Counted from the stretch's first letter, positions 26,040 to 34,471 are shown. The stretch: 64,000 nt of DNA from Bacillota bacterium (GCA_023386345.1 JAEWJT010000020.1:62001-126000), one strand, 5' to 3'. Notes: generated from the sequence alone by a model not told the origin. A program made the numbers and translations.

Positions 26040-26651
26040 ATGGGTGCAATAGATTTAAAAAAATTATATAAAGATGTATTTTCTGCTAAGGAAAATATTA
26101 TATCTGTTATTGATGTTCCAAAATTCAATTATTTAATGGTAGATGGTGAGGGACATCCAAGTGAGACCATGTTTAAGGAGGCAGTAGAAGCCTTATATAA
26201 TGTTGCATACACAGTGAAGATGATACACAGAATTAAAGATACTTCTATTCCAAATGGTTTTTTTGAGTTTGTCGTTCCTCCGCTCCAATGTCAGTCTTGG
26301 CTTATTGATACTGATAAAAAATTTGCGTGGAAATTGTTTATATTACAACCTGATTTTGTTGATGACAATTTAATTCAAACTGCAATAAAAATTGTGGAAA
26401 AGAAAGGAAAAAACTTACCTTTACTCTATAATCTAAAACTCGTAGAACTTAATGAGGGGAAATGCGTCCAATGTCTGCATATTGGTCCCTTTAACACTGT
26501 TAAGAGTACGTATGTAAAAATTGAAAATTATATGAAAGAAAAAGGATTTTCTATAAATGGATTGTGGAATGAAATCTACTTATCAGATAAAAGAAAAACT
26601 CTACCCGATAAATTAAGAACAATTATAAGATGCCCAGTTATTAAAATATAG
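26040..26651 (+). CDS. GyrI-like small-molecule-binding protein (second of a tandem pair)
   Basis: The 203-residue paralogue of the preceding gene has matching blocks: FNYLMVDGEGHPS, FKEAVEALYNVAYTVKM, and EIYLSDKRKTLPDKLRTIIRCPV. It starts 15 nt after the first stop, behind a weak TAGGT site, so translation is probably coupled. The two differ enough to suggest an old duplication and distinct ligands. A palindrome and consensus promoter for the next gene lie directly after its stop. Confidence 0.75.
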   Translation: MGAIDLKKLYKDVFSAKENIISVIDVPKFNYLMVDGEGHPSETMFKEAVEALYNVAYTVKMIHRIKDTSIPNGFFEFVVPPLQCQSWLIDTDKKFAWKLFILQPDFVDDNLIQTAIKIVEKKGKNLPLLYNLKLVELNEGKCVQCLHIGPFNTVKSTYVKIENYMKEKGFSINGLWNEIYLSDKRKTLPDKLRTIIRCPVIKI

Positions 26652-26652
26652 C

Positions 26653-26674
26653 GAACAAATATTCGAATTTGTTC
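26653..26674. promoter_or_regulatory. Operator-like palindrome abutting the HEAT gene promoter
   Basis: GAACAAAT (26653-26660) and ATTTGTTC (26667-26674) are perfect 8-bp arms around 6 nt, ending one base before the -35. The left half, with the preceding C, reads CGAACAAATATTCG, one mismatch from the Gram-positive LexA box CGAAC-N4-GTTCG. LexA control is possible but unproven. Confidence 0.55.
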
Positions 26675-26703
26675 TTGACAGTCTTATTTTCTTGGATTAT
26701 AAT
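26675..26703 (+). promoter_or_regulatory. Consensus promoter of the HEAT-repeat gene
   Basis: A perfect TTGACA (26675-26680), 17-nt spacer and perfect TATAAT (26698-26703). It is the strongest promoter by sequence in the accessory block and indicates that the gene would be highly expressed unless repressed. Confidence 0.8.
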
Positions 26704-26739
26704 TAAGTGGGTTTATATTTTTGATTGGAGGACTATAGT

Positions 26740-27348
26740 ATGTTTACATTAGAAAGCATCATGTCAATTTCTAAAAATGATCTGCAAGAAGCATCAAAAG
26801 TGTTAAGCAAAGATAATATTTCTCGTCTAGTAGAATCCTTGTCTTTAAAAGAGGATAACATTAGATATCAAGCATTTCTACTTTTACAAAACAGGTCTTT
26901 GCTTTTTAATGATGTCTATCCATATTGGGATGTTTTTAAAGGCAAATTAAAAAGTGACAATTCCTATCAGAGAAGTATAGGACTAATGCTAATTGCTGAA
27001 AATGTAAAATGGGATACAGACAACAATATTGAGGATACAATTGACGAATACTTGAAGCTTTTAAATGACGAAAAACCGATAACAGTGCGACAATGTATTC
27101 AATCATTAGGGAAAATAGTAACATCTAAGCCAAGCTTGAATGATAAAATAGCCAGCGAATTAATTTCTATTGACCTTATGCTTATTAAAGAGACAATGCG
27201 AAAATCAATACTTCTTGACATATTGAACGTGTTAATAATAATCAGAGAAAAGCATAAAACAGCTGAAATAGAAAATTTTATATTAAAAGCGTTGACAGGT
27301 GAAATATTAGATAAAAAATCAAAGAAACAAATTGAAGTACTTTTATAG
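26740..27348 (+). CDS. HEAT-repeat protein
   Basis: From ATG 26740 (behind TTGGAGG) 202 residues form consecutive helical pairs such as SLKEDNIRYQAFLLLQNR, SDNSYQRSIGLMLIAENV and DEKPITVRQCIQSLGKIV, the pattern of HEAT/armadillo repeats with conserved Asp-x-Arg spacing. HEAT proteins serve as protein or nucleic-acid scaffolds; the AlkD glycosylases share this fold but its catalytic residues are not evident. Its palindromic operator and consensus promoter imply tight on/off control. Confidence 0.7.
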   Translation: MFTLESIMSISKNDLQEASKVLSKDNISRLVESLSLKEDNIRYQAFLLLQNRSLLFNDVYPYWDVFKGKLKSDNSYQRSIGLMLIAENVKWDTDNNIEDTIDEYLKLLNDEKPITVRQCIQSLGKIVTSKPSLNDKIASELISIDLMLIKETMRKSILLDILNVLIIIREKHKTAEIENFILKALTGEILDKKSKKQIEVLL

Positions 27349-27370
27349 AAAAATTGGAGGAAATAATCAA

Positions 27371-27418
27371 ATGATAAATGGTAATAAATCCTGCAAACAA
27401 TTAAAAGGAGACATATGA
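27371..27418 (+). other. 15-codon open frame with ribosome binding site
   Basis: An ATG at 27371 behind TTGGAGG opens MINGNKSCKQLKGDI and stops two bases before the start of the next gene. The AAAGGAG inside it serves the next gene. It may be a translational-coupling leader or the remnant of a deleted gene. Confidence 0.3.
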
Positions 27419-27419
27419 A

Positions 27420-28019
27420 ATGAAATTAATTCAAATTCTATTTATTATATTATGGCTTGCTTTTTATGGAGCATATTTACTTAAAATGTTTATTTTACGA
27501 AGACAAGGCGTGCAGGCTGATATCCTTGGTAAAGGTGATAAGTCTAAAAGTCATGCTACATTTGAAACTGCTATTAAAGTTGTTACTTACATAGGAGCAG
27601 GGGTTCAGCTATTTAGTATAACATTTCCTATGGCTATTTGGTCATTTCCACCTTTTCCGACTATGCAGGAGGATGGATTGGTTTTAGCTGCTTTTGGTAC
27701 TATTTGCTTTATTGCGGCTGTGGTTGTCATGGGGCGTAACTGGAGAGCCGGATTTAGTACAGAACAGGATACCAAGCTGGTCACAGATGGCATTTATCGA
27801 TTCAGTCGTAATCCGGCATTTTTAGGCTTTGATTTACTGTATATAGGTTGTGCCTTGGCATTTCCTAATCTGATAAATATCATATTTGCTATTATTGCTG
27901 TCACTCTTTTTCACTTTCAGATTTTAGGTGAAGAATTATTTCTAAGTAAAGCCTTTGGGAAAGAATATTTGGATTATAAATCTAGAACAATGAGATATTT
28001 AGGTAATCGAAAGATATAA
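27420..28019 (+). CDS. Isoprenylcysteine carboxyl methyltransferase-like (ICMT/PEMT) membrane protein
   Basis: The 199-residue protein has about five membrane segments and the C-terminal SAM-binding signature of the ICMT/phospholipid methyltransferase family: TDGIYRFSRNPAFLGFDLLYIG near residue 125, then EELFLSKAFGKEYLDYKSRT. Bacterial members methylate lipids or isoprenoid-like substrates. The start follows AAAGGAGA. It shares the strand but not an overlap with its neighbours. Confidence 0.8.
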   Translation: MKLIQILFIILWLAFYGAYLLKMFILRRQGVQADILGKGDKSKSHATFETAIKVVTYIGAGVQLFSITFPMAIWSFPPFPTMQEDGLVLAAFGTICFIAAVVVMGRNWRAGFSTEQDTKLVTDGIYRFSRNPAFLGFDLLYIGCALAFPNLINIIFAIIAVTLFHFQILGEELFLSKAFGKEYLDYKSRTMRYLGNRKI

Positions 28020-28101
28020 ATGAATGTGATTTAGCATTTGTTTGTAATTATGGATATGAAAATTATACGAGATAAGATATGAAAGTTAGGTGTTAATTTA
28101 T

Positions 28102-28539
28102 ATGTGCCAAGAATGTTATTCAGATAAAAGCAGAATAACTCCATTGCTTAAACCTATAGATTGCTTGAAGAATCATACACAGTATATTTGCGGGACTTGT
28201 GGACGTTGCATCTGTATAGAACATGATTCACAGCGAGGATTGCAGAGATGGAATTTTCCGTTTAAATCTTTAGAAATTGCAAAACTTTATTTGAGAACTG
28301 CTGATTATACAATGAAAAAATCTTGTGGTATTTATGAAATAAGCAATGGTAAAGGTAGAATTTCTTACAAAATCTTTGCTGAGACTGAAGATTTGCAGCT
28401 TTTTTTAAAAAAGAACAAAGATAAGGTCTGTAAAAATATAGCTCCTATATTTTTTGTTGAACAGTATAAGGAGTATTCCAATACAGAAGTAAGAAAATTA
28501 ACTGCTGAAGAAATAGAAAAATATATGTCTGAACAATAA
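28102..28539 (+). CDS. Putative zinc-ribbon protein of unknown function
   Basis: From ATG 28102 the product is 145 residues. It starts MCQECYSDKS and has a second pair of cysteines in CGTCGRCICIEHD, together a plausible zinc site of CxxC...CxxCxxC type. The rest is an alpha/beta domain with LEIAKLYLRTADY and IFAETEDLQLFLKKNKD. A GTG at 28090 could extend it by four residues. I do not recognise a named family. It is followed closely by the Sel1 gene. Confidence 0.6.
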   Translation: MCQECYSDKSRITPLLKPIDCLKNHTQYICGTCGRCICIEHDSQRGLQRWNFPFKSLEIAKLYLRTADYTMKKSCGIYEISNGKGRISYKIFAETEDLQLFLKKNKDKVCKNIAPIFFVEQYKEYSNTEVRKLTAEEIEKYMSEQ

Positions 28540-28563
28540 ATTTCGCTTTAGAGGAGAACTAAT

Positions 28564-28962
28564 ATGTCAGAAAATTATTACAAGCCATGCAAAGAGTTTG
28601 ATAAGTGTAATGAACTGATTGAAAAATATTTCTTGACCAAACAGTATGAAAAATGCTTTGAAGGTCATTTGAAACTGGCTGAAAATGCTTATCCGCTGGC
28701 TGAATGTCAAGTTGGATATTTTTATTATGATGGGCTTGGAGTTGATAAAGACTTAGAAAAATCATTTTACTGGACAGAGCGTGCAGCAAAACACGGTGAT
28801 AGGGACGCTCAAAATAATCTTGCAGAATTATTTTATGAAAAGGGAATCGTCGTGGAAATGGATATAGAGAAAGCAAAAGAATGGTACAAAAAGGCGGCAA
28901 TTAACAAGCATCAAGAAGCTTTGGAAAAGTGTCGAGCCTTAGGTGTTGAAATAGATATATAA
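28564..28962 (+). CDS. Sel1-like tetratricopeptide repeat protein
   Basis: The 132-residue protein contains two to three Sel1 repeats: AECQVGYFYYDGLGVDKDLEKSFYW, AAKHGDRDAQNNLAELFY and a following EKAKEWYKKAA unit. Sel1 proteins mediate protein-protein contacts. There is no signal peptide. The start follows GAGGAG with an 8-nt spacer, and it may be cotranscribed with the zinc-ribbon gene 24 nt upstream. Confidence 0.8.
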   Translation: MSENYYKPCKEFDKCNELIEKYFLTKQYEKCFEGHLKLAENAYPLAECQVGYFYYDGLGVDKDLEKSFYWTERAAKHGDRDAQNNLAELFYEKGIVVEMDIEKAKEWYKKAAINKHQEALEKCRALGVEIDI

Positions 28963-29062
28963 ACTTCATTTTAAGCATGAGCTATCAATGGAGTACTTAG
29001 TTGAAAAAATCAAAAAATAAAAAGTATTTAAGAGTATAATTGACTTTAAATAGGAGGAAAGT

Positions 29063-29530
29063 ATGGTACATCTGGTGTATTGTGATAATGTAGGAAAACT
29101 AGGTGAGCGAGTAATAGATAAAATTATAACAGGAGTAAAAACTATGGTGGTAAGAGGTGCAGCAGGACGTAAAATACCTCATAGCAGAGTCTTTGAAGGA
29201 GAAACGATGTATTTTATGGAAAAGGGAACTGCAAAAATATCAGCATTTGCAAGTGTAAAATCTGTGCAGAATTATATAAAGCTTACGGAAGATGAAATTG
29301 TCCAGACTCTTAATGACAATCAGAGCAAGCTGGCTCTTACAGATAAGCAACGCGTAAGATGGCATAAAAAGTATTTATGCCTTGTAGAATTTGAAAATGT
29401 GCAAAAAATTGAGCCACCGCTTGATTTTGATCGTCAGGGAAACATGGATGATTGGCTTATAATAGAAAAAATTGAAGATGTTGTAGTCGGTACAAGTATT
29501 CCCTACAATTATGAAAAATCTAGGTTTTAA
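29063..29530 (+). CDS. ASCH/EVE-like PUA-fold protein
   Basis: The 155-residue protein has the PUA-superfamily pattern: VVRGAAGRKIPHSRVFEGETMYFME resembles the binding-pocket entry of ASCH or EVE domains, followed by KYLCLVEFENVQKI and a C-terminal DDWLIIEKIEDVV. EVE domains read modified DNA bases and ASCH domains bind nucleosides or RNA. It starts a block with DUF5131 12 nt downstream, a Y-family polymerase and a glycosylase, so a nucleic-acid role is likely. The assignment is by pattern only. The start follows TAGGAGG. Confidence 0.6.
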   Translation: MVHLVYCDNVGKLGERVIDKIITGVKTMVVRGAAGRKIPHSRVFEGETMYFMEKGTAKISAFASVKSVQNYIKLTEDEIVQTLNDNQSKLALTDKQRVRWHKKYLCLVEFENVQKIEPPLDFDRQGNMDDWLIIEKIEDVVVGTSIPYNYEKSRF

Positions 29531-29541
29531 GGTGATAAAAA

Positions 29542-30249
29542 ATGGCTATGTGGAGTCCGTGGCGAGGTTGTCACAAATATAGCGAGGGTTGCAAATTCTG
29601 TTATATTCATAAAGGAGATAGCAGACGTGGAATAGATACAAATCAGATTGTGAAAACAGAACAATTTTATGCTCCTGTCGCTAAGAATAAAAAAGGTGAA
29701 TATAAGATTAAATCTGGACAAATTGTGTATTTGTGTTTCTCAACAGACTTTTTGATTGAGGACGCAGATGAGTGGCGTGATGATTGTTGGAAAATGATAA
29801 GAGAGCGTTCAGACTTGACATTTTTATTCTTAACAAAAAGGATTGAAAGATTTTCAAAGTGTATTCCAGACGACTGGGATAATGGCTATGATAATGTAGT
29901 TATTGGCTGTACTGTTGAAAATCAAGATACAGTAGACTTTCGTTTATCAATATTTGACAAACTTCCAATCAAACACAAAAATATCATTTGTCAGCCGCTT
30001 ATTGAAAAAGTTGATTTATCTGGTCATTTAAAGGATGTTGAATTAGTTGTAGTTGGCGGTGAATCAGATTATAATGCAAGAGTGCTTGATTATGACTGGG
30101 TTTTATTTATTAGAGAACAGTGCATTGAGAATAATGTTCACTTTGAATTCAGACAATGTGGAACACATTTCATAAAGGATGGAAAATCATATACTTTAAA
30201 TGTAAGACAGCTATGCAGTCAAGCAAGAAAAGCGGGGATAAATTTTTAA
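29542..30249 (+). CDS. DUF5131 (phage Gp37/Gp68-like) family protein
   Basis: The 235-residue protein begins MAMWSPWRGCHKYSEGCKFCY, the DUF5131 signature, with C10, C17 and C20 forming a probable iron-sulfur site like that of radical-SAM relatives. Later blocks are FSTDFLIEDADEWRDDCW, FLTKRIERF, GCTVENQDTVDFRL and VVVGGESDYNARVLDYDWV. The reaction is unknown, though the family is frequently linked to phage and DNA metabolism. It lies 12 nt after the ASCH/EVE-like gene and so is likely in the same operon. The start follows AAGGTGA. Confidence 0.8.
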   Translation: MAMWSPWRGCHKYSEGCKFCYIHKGDSRRGIDTNQIVKTEQFYAPVAKNKKGEYKIKSGQIVYLCFSTDFLIEDADEWRDDCWKMIRERSDLTFLFLTKRIERFSKCIPDDWDNGYDNVVIGCTVENQDTVDFRLSIFDKLPIKHKNIICQPLIEKVDLSGHLKDVELVVVGGESDYNARVLDYDWVLFIREQCIENNVHFEFRQCGTHFIKDGKSYTLNVRQLCSQARKAGINF

Positions 30250-30362
30250 TAGAGATAAGACGATATACAGAAATCAATTGAATAAAAATATAAAAAAACC
30301 GATAAAATAAGTAAGTAAATGCGTTTTTAAATTTACAATAAATAAATGGTGAGGTGAGAGCA

Positions 30363-31574
30363 TTGGAACGAACAATTTTACATTGTGATTTGAATGGATT
30401 TTATGCAGCAGTAGAATGTATTTTTAGACCTGAACTTAAAGATGTTCCAATGGCTGTAGCCGGTAATCCTGAAAACAGGCATGGTATAATACTTGCTAAG
30501 AATGAACTTGCAAAAAAATACAAGGTTCAAACTGCTGAAACAATTTGGAAGGCTAAAAAGAAATGTCCTGACCTTGTTCTCGTTCCACCACATCATGGTG
30601 AATATGGAAGATATTCAAGACTTGTAAATGAAATTTATGAGGAATTTACCGACCTTGTTGAGCCATTTGGAATTGATGAAAGCTGGCTTGATGTAACAGG
30701 AGTGTATAATTTGTTTGGAAGTGGTGTTGAAATAGCAGATAAAATACGCGAGACTATAAAAGAACGATTGGATTTAACTGTTTCGGTTGGAGTGTCATTT
30801 AACAAGATTTTTGCTAAACTAGGCAGTGATTACAAAAAACCTGATGCAACAACTATTATATCTCGTGAAAATTATAAAAAAATTGTATGGCCTTTACCTG
30901 TTTCTGACTTGCTATATGTTGGCAAAGCAGCGAAAGAAGCTCTTTCAAAAATGTATATCAACACTATTGGAGATCTTGCAAATTCTAACAAAGAAAATAT
31001 TGTAAAACGCCTTGGAAAAATGGGTGAGATAATACATGATTATGCAAATGGTATTGATGATAGTCCAGTTAGAGCGGCACAAGAAAAGCCAAATATAAAA
31101 TCTGTTGGAAACGGAACAACCTTTGATCATGATTTAGTAGGATTTGAGGAAATTAAAGCTGAAGTACTTGCTCTTGCTGATGAAGTTGCAAGTCGTATGC
31201 GTAGATACGGTGTCAAATGCTATGTTGTTTCAGTGACAATAAAAGACCCTCGTTTTAAAAGTATTTCAAGACAAAAAACACTTATCTCGCCGACACATAT
31301 TACAAAAGAGATAACAGACATATCAATGGAGCTTATCCGTTCCTGCTGGAGCGAAAAAGCTCCAATACGTGCTATTACAATAACAGGGGCTCATCTTACA
31401 CCAAGTGAGCAAACAATAGAACAACTTACAATATTTGGCGACAAATATAATTTAAATAAAGAAAAGCTTGAAAAACTCGATAATACTGTTGATAAAATTC
31501 GTGAGAAATATGGCAGACAAATCATTGGTTTGGGGAATTTAATAAAAGATGATACAATTCATACAAATGATTAA
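30363..31574 (+). CDS. dinB: Y-family DNA polymerase (DinB / Pol IV type)
   Basis: From the TTG at 30363 (behind GGTGAGGTGAG) the protein has 403 residues. It shows the palm motif HCDLNGFYAAVE, the GIDESWLDVT catalytic block with the acidic pair, and SVGVSFNKIFAKLGSDYKKPDA, followed by little-finger domain sequence. These polymerases copy past DNA lesions with low fidelity. Its place between DUF5131 and DUF1848 genes, before a base-excision glycosylase, suggests a damage-response cassette. There is no clear LexA box just upstream. Confidence 0.9.
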   Translation: MERTILHCDLNGFYAAVECIFRPELKDVPMAVAGNPENRHGIILAKNELAKKYKVQTAETIWKAKKKCPDLVLVPPHHGEYGRYSRLVNEIYEEFTDLVEPFGIDESWLDVTGVYNLFGSGVEIADKIRETIKERLDLTVSVGVSFNKIFAKLGSDYKKPDATTIISRENYKKIVWPLPVSDLLYVGKAAKEALSKMYINTIGDLANSNKENIVKRLGKMGEIIHDYANGIDDSPVRAAQEKPNIKSVGNGTTFDHDLVGFEEIKAEVLALADEVASRMRRYGVKCYVVSVTIKDPRFKSISRQKTLISPTHITKEITDISMELIRSCWSEKAPIRAITITGAHLTPSEQTIEQLTIFGDKYNLNKEKLEKLDNTVDKIREKYGRQIIGLGNLIKDDTIHTND

Positions 31575-31598
31575 TGTCATTTAATTTGGAGATATTTT

Positions 31599-32033
31599 AT
31601 GAAAAGAAAAATATTTAGCTTATGCTTTCTTGTGGTAATTCTTATAACTTTATTTTTAAATTTTAATTCTTTTATATTTGGAAATCCAAAGTGGTATAAT
31701 ACTGTTGCGTCAGTTTTGTACATAGCTTTATGGTATATATTTATAATACTGTCAAAAGGAAGCAAGCCAAGCTTGAACTTTGCTGTAATTTGGGCATTTT
31801 TCACTCTTGTATGCAGTATAATTATATTTATTGTTAATTTATATGATGGTAAGCTCATAGTGAATTTCATAATTCCATTTGCTTTGATTTTTATTACTCC
31901 TATGTCTGGGATAGTGACATTTTTCAGATATTCAAAATTTTTTATGGCAAGTATAGTTTATGTAATTGTTAGTATAAGTTGGATTATTATGAGTGTTATT
32001 TTTCTTAAAAAATTAAGGAGTCATGCTAAATGA
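31599..32033 (+). CDS. Small integral membrane protein of unknown function
   Basis: The 144-residue protein has four hydrophobic segments (about residues 5-24, 32-49, 57-78, 86-106, with a last one near 115-137) and few charged residues. No family recognised. It is translationally coupled to the DUF1848 gene by a 4-nt overlap (ATGA) and sits 25 nt after the polymerase, so it belongs to the repair-like block, perhaps as an accessory of unknown role. Confidence 0.65.
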   Translation: MKRKIFSLCFLVVILITLFLNFNSFIFGNPKWYNTVASVLYIALWYIFIILSKGSKPSLNFAVIWAFFTLVCSIIIFIVNLYDGKLIVNFIIPFALIFITPMSGIVTFFRYSKFFMASIVYVIVSISWIIMSVIFLKKLRSHAK

Positions 32034-32950
32034 TAATTAGTGCAAGCCGAAGAACTGATATACCAGCATATTATTCAGAATGGTTTTTTAATCGTATAAA
32101 AGAGGGCTTTGTTCTTGTCAGAAATCCTATGAATTTTAGACAAATCAGTAAGATTAATTTATCATCAGAAGTGGTTGATGCTATTGTATTTTGGACAAAA
32201 AATCCTGCCCCTATGATAGACAGGCTAGATGAACTGAAAGATTATAAATATTATTTTCAATTTACTCTTAACCCATATAGTAAGGACATAGAGTATAATG
32301 TTCCTTCAAAAAGCCAATCTATGATACCAACATTTATTGAGCTTTCAAGGAAAATAGGAAAGGATAAAGTCATATGGCGTTACGACCCTATATTTCTTAA
32401 TAAAAAATATACAGTAGATTACCATGTTAAATACTTCAAGCTTTTAATGTCCAAGCTTTGCAATTATACCGGAAAATGCACTATCAGCTTTTTAGACTAC
32501 TACAAGAGTATAGAAAAAAATATAAGCAAACAAAATATTATAAGTCCTTCAGCTAATCAGCAAATAGAGATTGCAGCAAAATTTAGTGAAATTGCAGAAG
32601 AATATGGCATAATAATTGATACCTGTGCAGAAAATTCCGATTTTGATAAATATAATATTAAGCATGCAAATTGTATAGATAAAGAGCGAATAGAAAAAAT
32701 TTGCGGATATAAATTAAAGCTAAATAAGGACAAAAATCAGCGTGAAGCCTGTGCTTGTGTGGAAAGTGTTGATATAGGCATGTATAACACTTGTAAAAAT
32801 GCCTGCGTATATTGCTATGCAAATCATAGTGAAATAAAGGTTAATCAAAATTATAATTCTCACAACTCCTTATCACCTTTGCTATGTGGTACTATTGAAG
32901 AAAAGGATATTATCAAGGAACGTGAGATTAAAACAAATAGAACTATATAA
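32030..32950 (+). CDS. DUF1848 family iron-sulfur protein
   Basis: The 306-residue protein starts with the DUF1848 signature IISASRRTDIPAYYSEWFFNRI and has VFWTKNPAPMI and VIWRYDPIFLN. The C-terminus carries CAC (C241, C243) and a CX3CX2C set (C255, C259, C262, followed by YANH), which is the spacing of radical-SAM clusters but at the C-terminal end. A permuted radical-SAM-like fold related to spore photoproduct lyase is an inference. Its start overlaps the upstream membrane gene by four bases. Confidence 0.8.
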   Translation: MIISASRRTDIPAYYSEWFFNRIKEGFVLVRNPMNFRQISKINLSSEVVDAIVFWTKNPAPMIDRLDELKDYKYYFQFTLNPYSKDIEYNVPSKSQSMIPTFIELSRKIGKDKVIWRYDPIFLNKKYTVDYHVKYFKLLMSKLCNYTGKCTISFLDYYKSIEKNISKQNIISPSANQQIEIAAKFSEIAEEYGIIIDTCAENSDFDKYNIKHANCIDKERIEKICGYKLKLNKDKNQREACACVESVDIGMYNTCKNACVYCYANHSEIKVNQNYNSHNSLSPLLCGTIEEKDIIKEREIKTNRTI

Positions 32951-32998
32951 GAATTTAAAATAAAACTATATTGATATTAATACAGTAGGAGTATAATT

Positions 32999-33565
32999 AT
33001 GAGCGAAATAAAACGTTGCAATTGGGCATTAAAAACAGAGATAGAGCAGGAGTACCATGATAAAAAGTGGGGTATTCCATTGCATGACGAAAGAGAATTA
33101 TTTAAAATGCTAATATTGGAGGGCATGCAAGCAGGGCTTAGCTGGGTGACTATCCTTAGAAAAATGGATTCATTCTGCGAAGCATTTGATAATTTTGACC
33201 CTGCAATTATAGTAAACTATGATGAAGCAAAAGTTGAAGAACTTATGCAAAATAGCGGAATTATTAGAAATAGACGCAAAATAGAAGCTACTATAGGCAA
33301 CGCAAAGGCATACTTTAAGCTTTGTGAGGAATTTGGCTCATTAGATAATTATTTATGGTCATATGTAAATAATAAACCAATTATAAATTCATGGGCTAAG
33401 CATGAAGATGTTCCGGCAAATACAGCTCTTTCTGATAAAATCAGCAAAGATTTGAAAAAAAGAGGCTTTAATTTTGTTGGCAGTACAATAATTTATGCCT
33501 ATATGCAATCAATAGGCATGGTAAACGATCATTTAACATCATGTGATTTTTACTGTCGTGATTAG
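32999..33565 (+). CDS. tag: DNA-3-methyladenine glycosylase I
   Basis: The 188-residue protein has the Tag family layout: N-terminal RCNWAL...EYHDKKWGIP, the helical block LILEGMQAGLSWVTILRKM, and the C-terminal MVNDHLTSC. The zinc-snap ligands match the E. coli enzyme (C7, H20, H178, C182). It removes 3-methyladenine from alkylated DNA. It closes the block ASCH/EVE-like, DUF5131, DinB, membrane protein, DUF1848. The start follows AGTAGGAG. Confidence 0.92.
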   Translation: MSEIKRCNWALKTEIEQEYHDKKWGIPLHDERELFKMLILEGMQAGLSWVTILRKMDSFCEAFDNFDPAIIVNYDEAKVEELMQNSGIIRNRRKIEATIGNAKAYFKLCEEFGSLDNYLWSYVNNKPIINSWAKHEDVPANTALSDKISKDLKKRGFNFVGSTIIYAYMQSIGMVNDHLTSCDFYCRD

Positions 33566-33676
33566 TAACATTTAAATGGAGACAGTATAATATTGTAAAC
33601 CAACATATTTGTTATGTTTCTGTCACAATTTCATTTCCATAGTCAAGATTTTTTGCGGTGTTTGTATCTTTTGTTT

Positions 33677-34471
33677 CTATGATGATTTATTTGATAAGTG
33701 GCAGTCTTTTTTCTTATTCAAATTACTCAATTTATTTTGCCTCTGTTTACCAAATTTATAGCTGAAAACCTGTTTAGAGCAAGCAAATTTACATTCACCA
33801 CAAAGGATACATTCCGTATGTGCAAATGTACCGGTTTTAACCAAATGCTCGACATTCAAGCTCATTGGACAAGCAGAATTGCACTTTTTGCAACTAATAC
33901 AGTTTTCTTGCTCAATTTCAATATGTAGGTTTGGCATTTGTAGTACACGACCAATTTTTGTTCCAATAATCATAAATGGTGCAAGCCAACAGATATTGTG
34001 GCAAAAGGAACGCTTACCAAAAACGAGTGATAAAATTGTAACCAGCGTTAAAACTATATAGTACATTGGGTATGCTAAAGCTCCTGGAATTGTAATTAGG
34101 GAAACTCCGTTTTGGGTATGACCGAAAAAATTGATAGACTTATAGCCACCTGCAAGAATTGCCGCATAAATTACGACGCAAAGCCATAAAAACCATACAA
34201 AATATTTTATGTAATTTCCCTTGTTACTGGCTTTCTTTAGATTGAGGACATTTAAGCACTCCTGCAATCCACCACAAGGACATAGCCAACTACAATACAG
34301 CCTGCCAAAAAACAAAGACGAAAGAAAAACTATACAGTAAACAATAAAACTACCACAAATAATTCCTTTAAATGAGTCTTGAATTATGATTACAGGGGAA
34401 ATATATGCAAGTGTGATTGGCAAGCAAAAAAACGATATGATAATCAGTAATCTTCGGAATTTAATAATCAT
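33677..34471 (-). CDS. NapH/NosR-like 4Fe-4S membrane protein
   Basis: The protein has 264 residues from the ATG at 34471 (behind GAGGTG, spacer 5). It has four to five membrane segments, a CSWLCPCGGLQEC cysteine motif near residue 65, a second periplasm-side SFCHNICWLAPF pair, and two 4Fe-4S ferredoxin motifs (CISCKKCNSACP and CILCGECKFACS). This is the architecture of polyferredoxin NapH/RnfB-type electron-transfer proteins that pass electrons between quinols or ferredoxin and an acceptor. The partner is unknown; its next gene leftward is the convergent glycosylase. Confidence 0.8.
   Translation of the reverse strand: MIIKFRRLLIIISFFCLPITLAYISPVIIIQDSFKGIICGSFIVYCIVFLSSLFFGRLYCSWLCPCGGLQECLNVLNLKKASNKGNYIKYFVWFLWLCVVIYAAILAGGYKSINFFGHTQNGVSLITIPGALAYPMYYIVLTLVTILSLVFGKRSFCHNICWLAPFMIIGTKIGRVLQMPNLHIEIEQENCISCKKCNSACPMSLNVEHLVKTGTFAHTECILCGECKFACSKQVFSYKFGKQRQNKLSNLNKKKDCHLSNKSS

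Noticed and set aside
28090..28101. GTG start four codons upstream for the zinc-ribbon gene
   Set aside because: The GTG overlaps the only purine-rich stretch (TTAGG), so the ATG at 28102 is preferred.
367..33565. Integron-type cassette array suggested by the many single-gene units
   Set aside because: No integrase gene and no attC-like repeats (GTTRRRY core) recur between genes; spacers are different in length and sequence and genes carry individual ribosome binding sites.
33566..33676. Terminator between the convergent tag and NapH-like genes
   Set aside because: Only weak pairings (GACAG/CTGTC, AACATA/TATGTT) with long loops and no T-tract were found.
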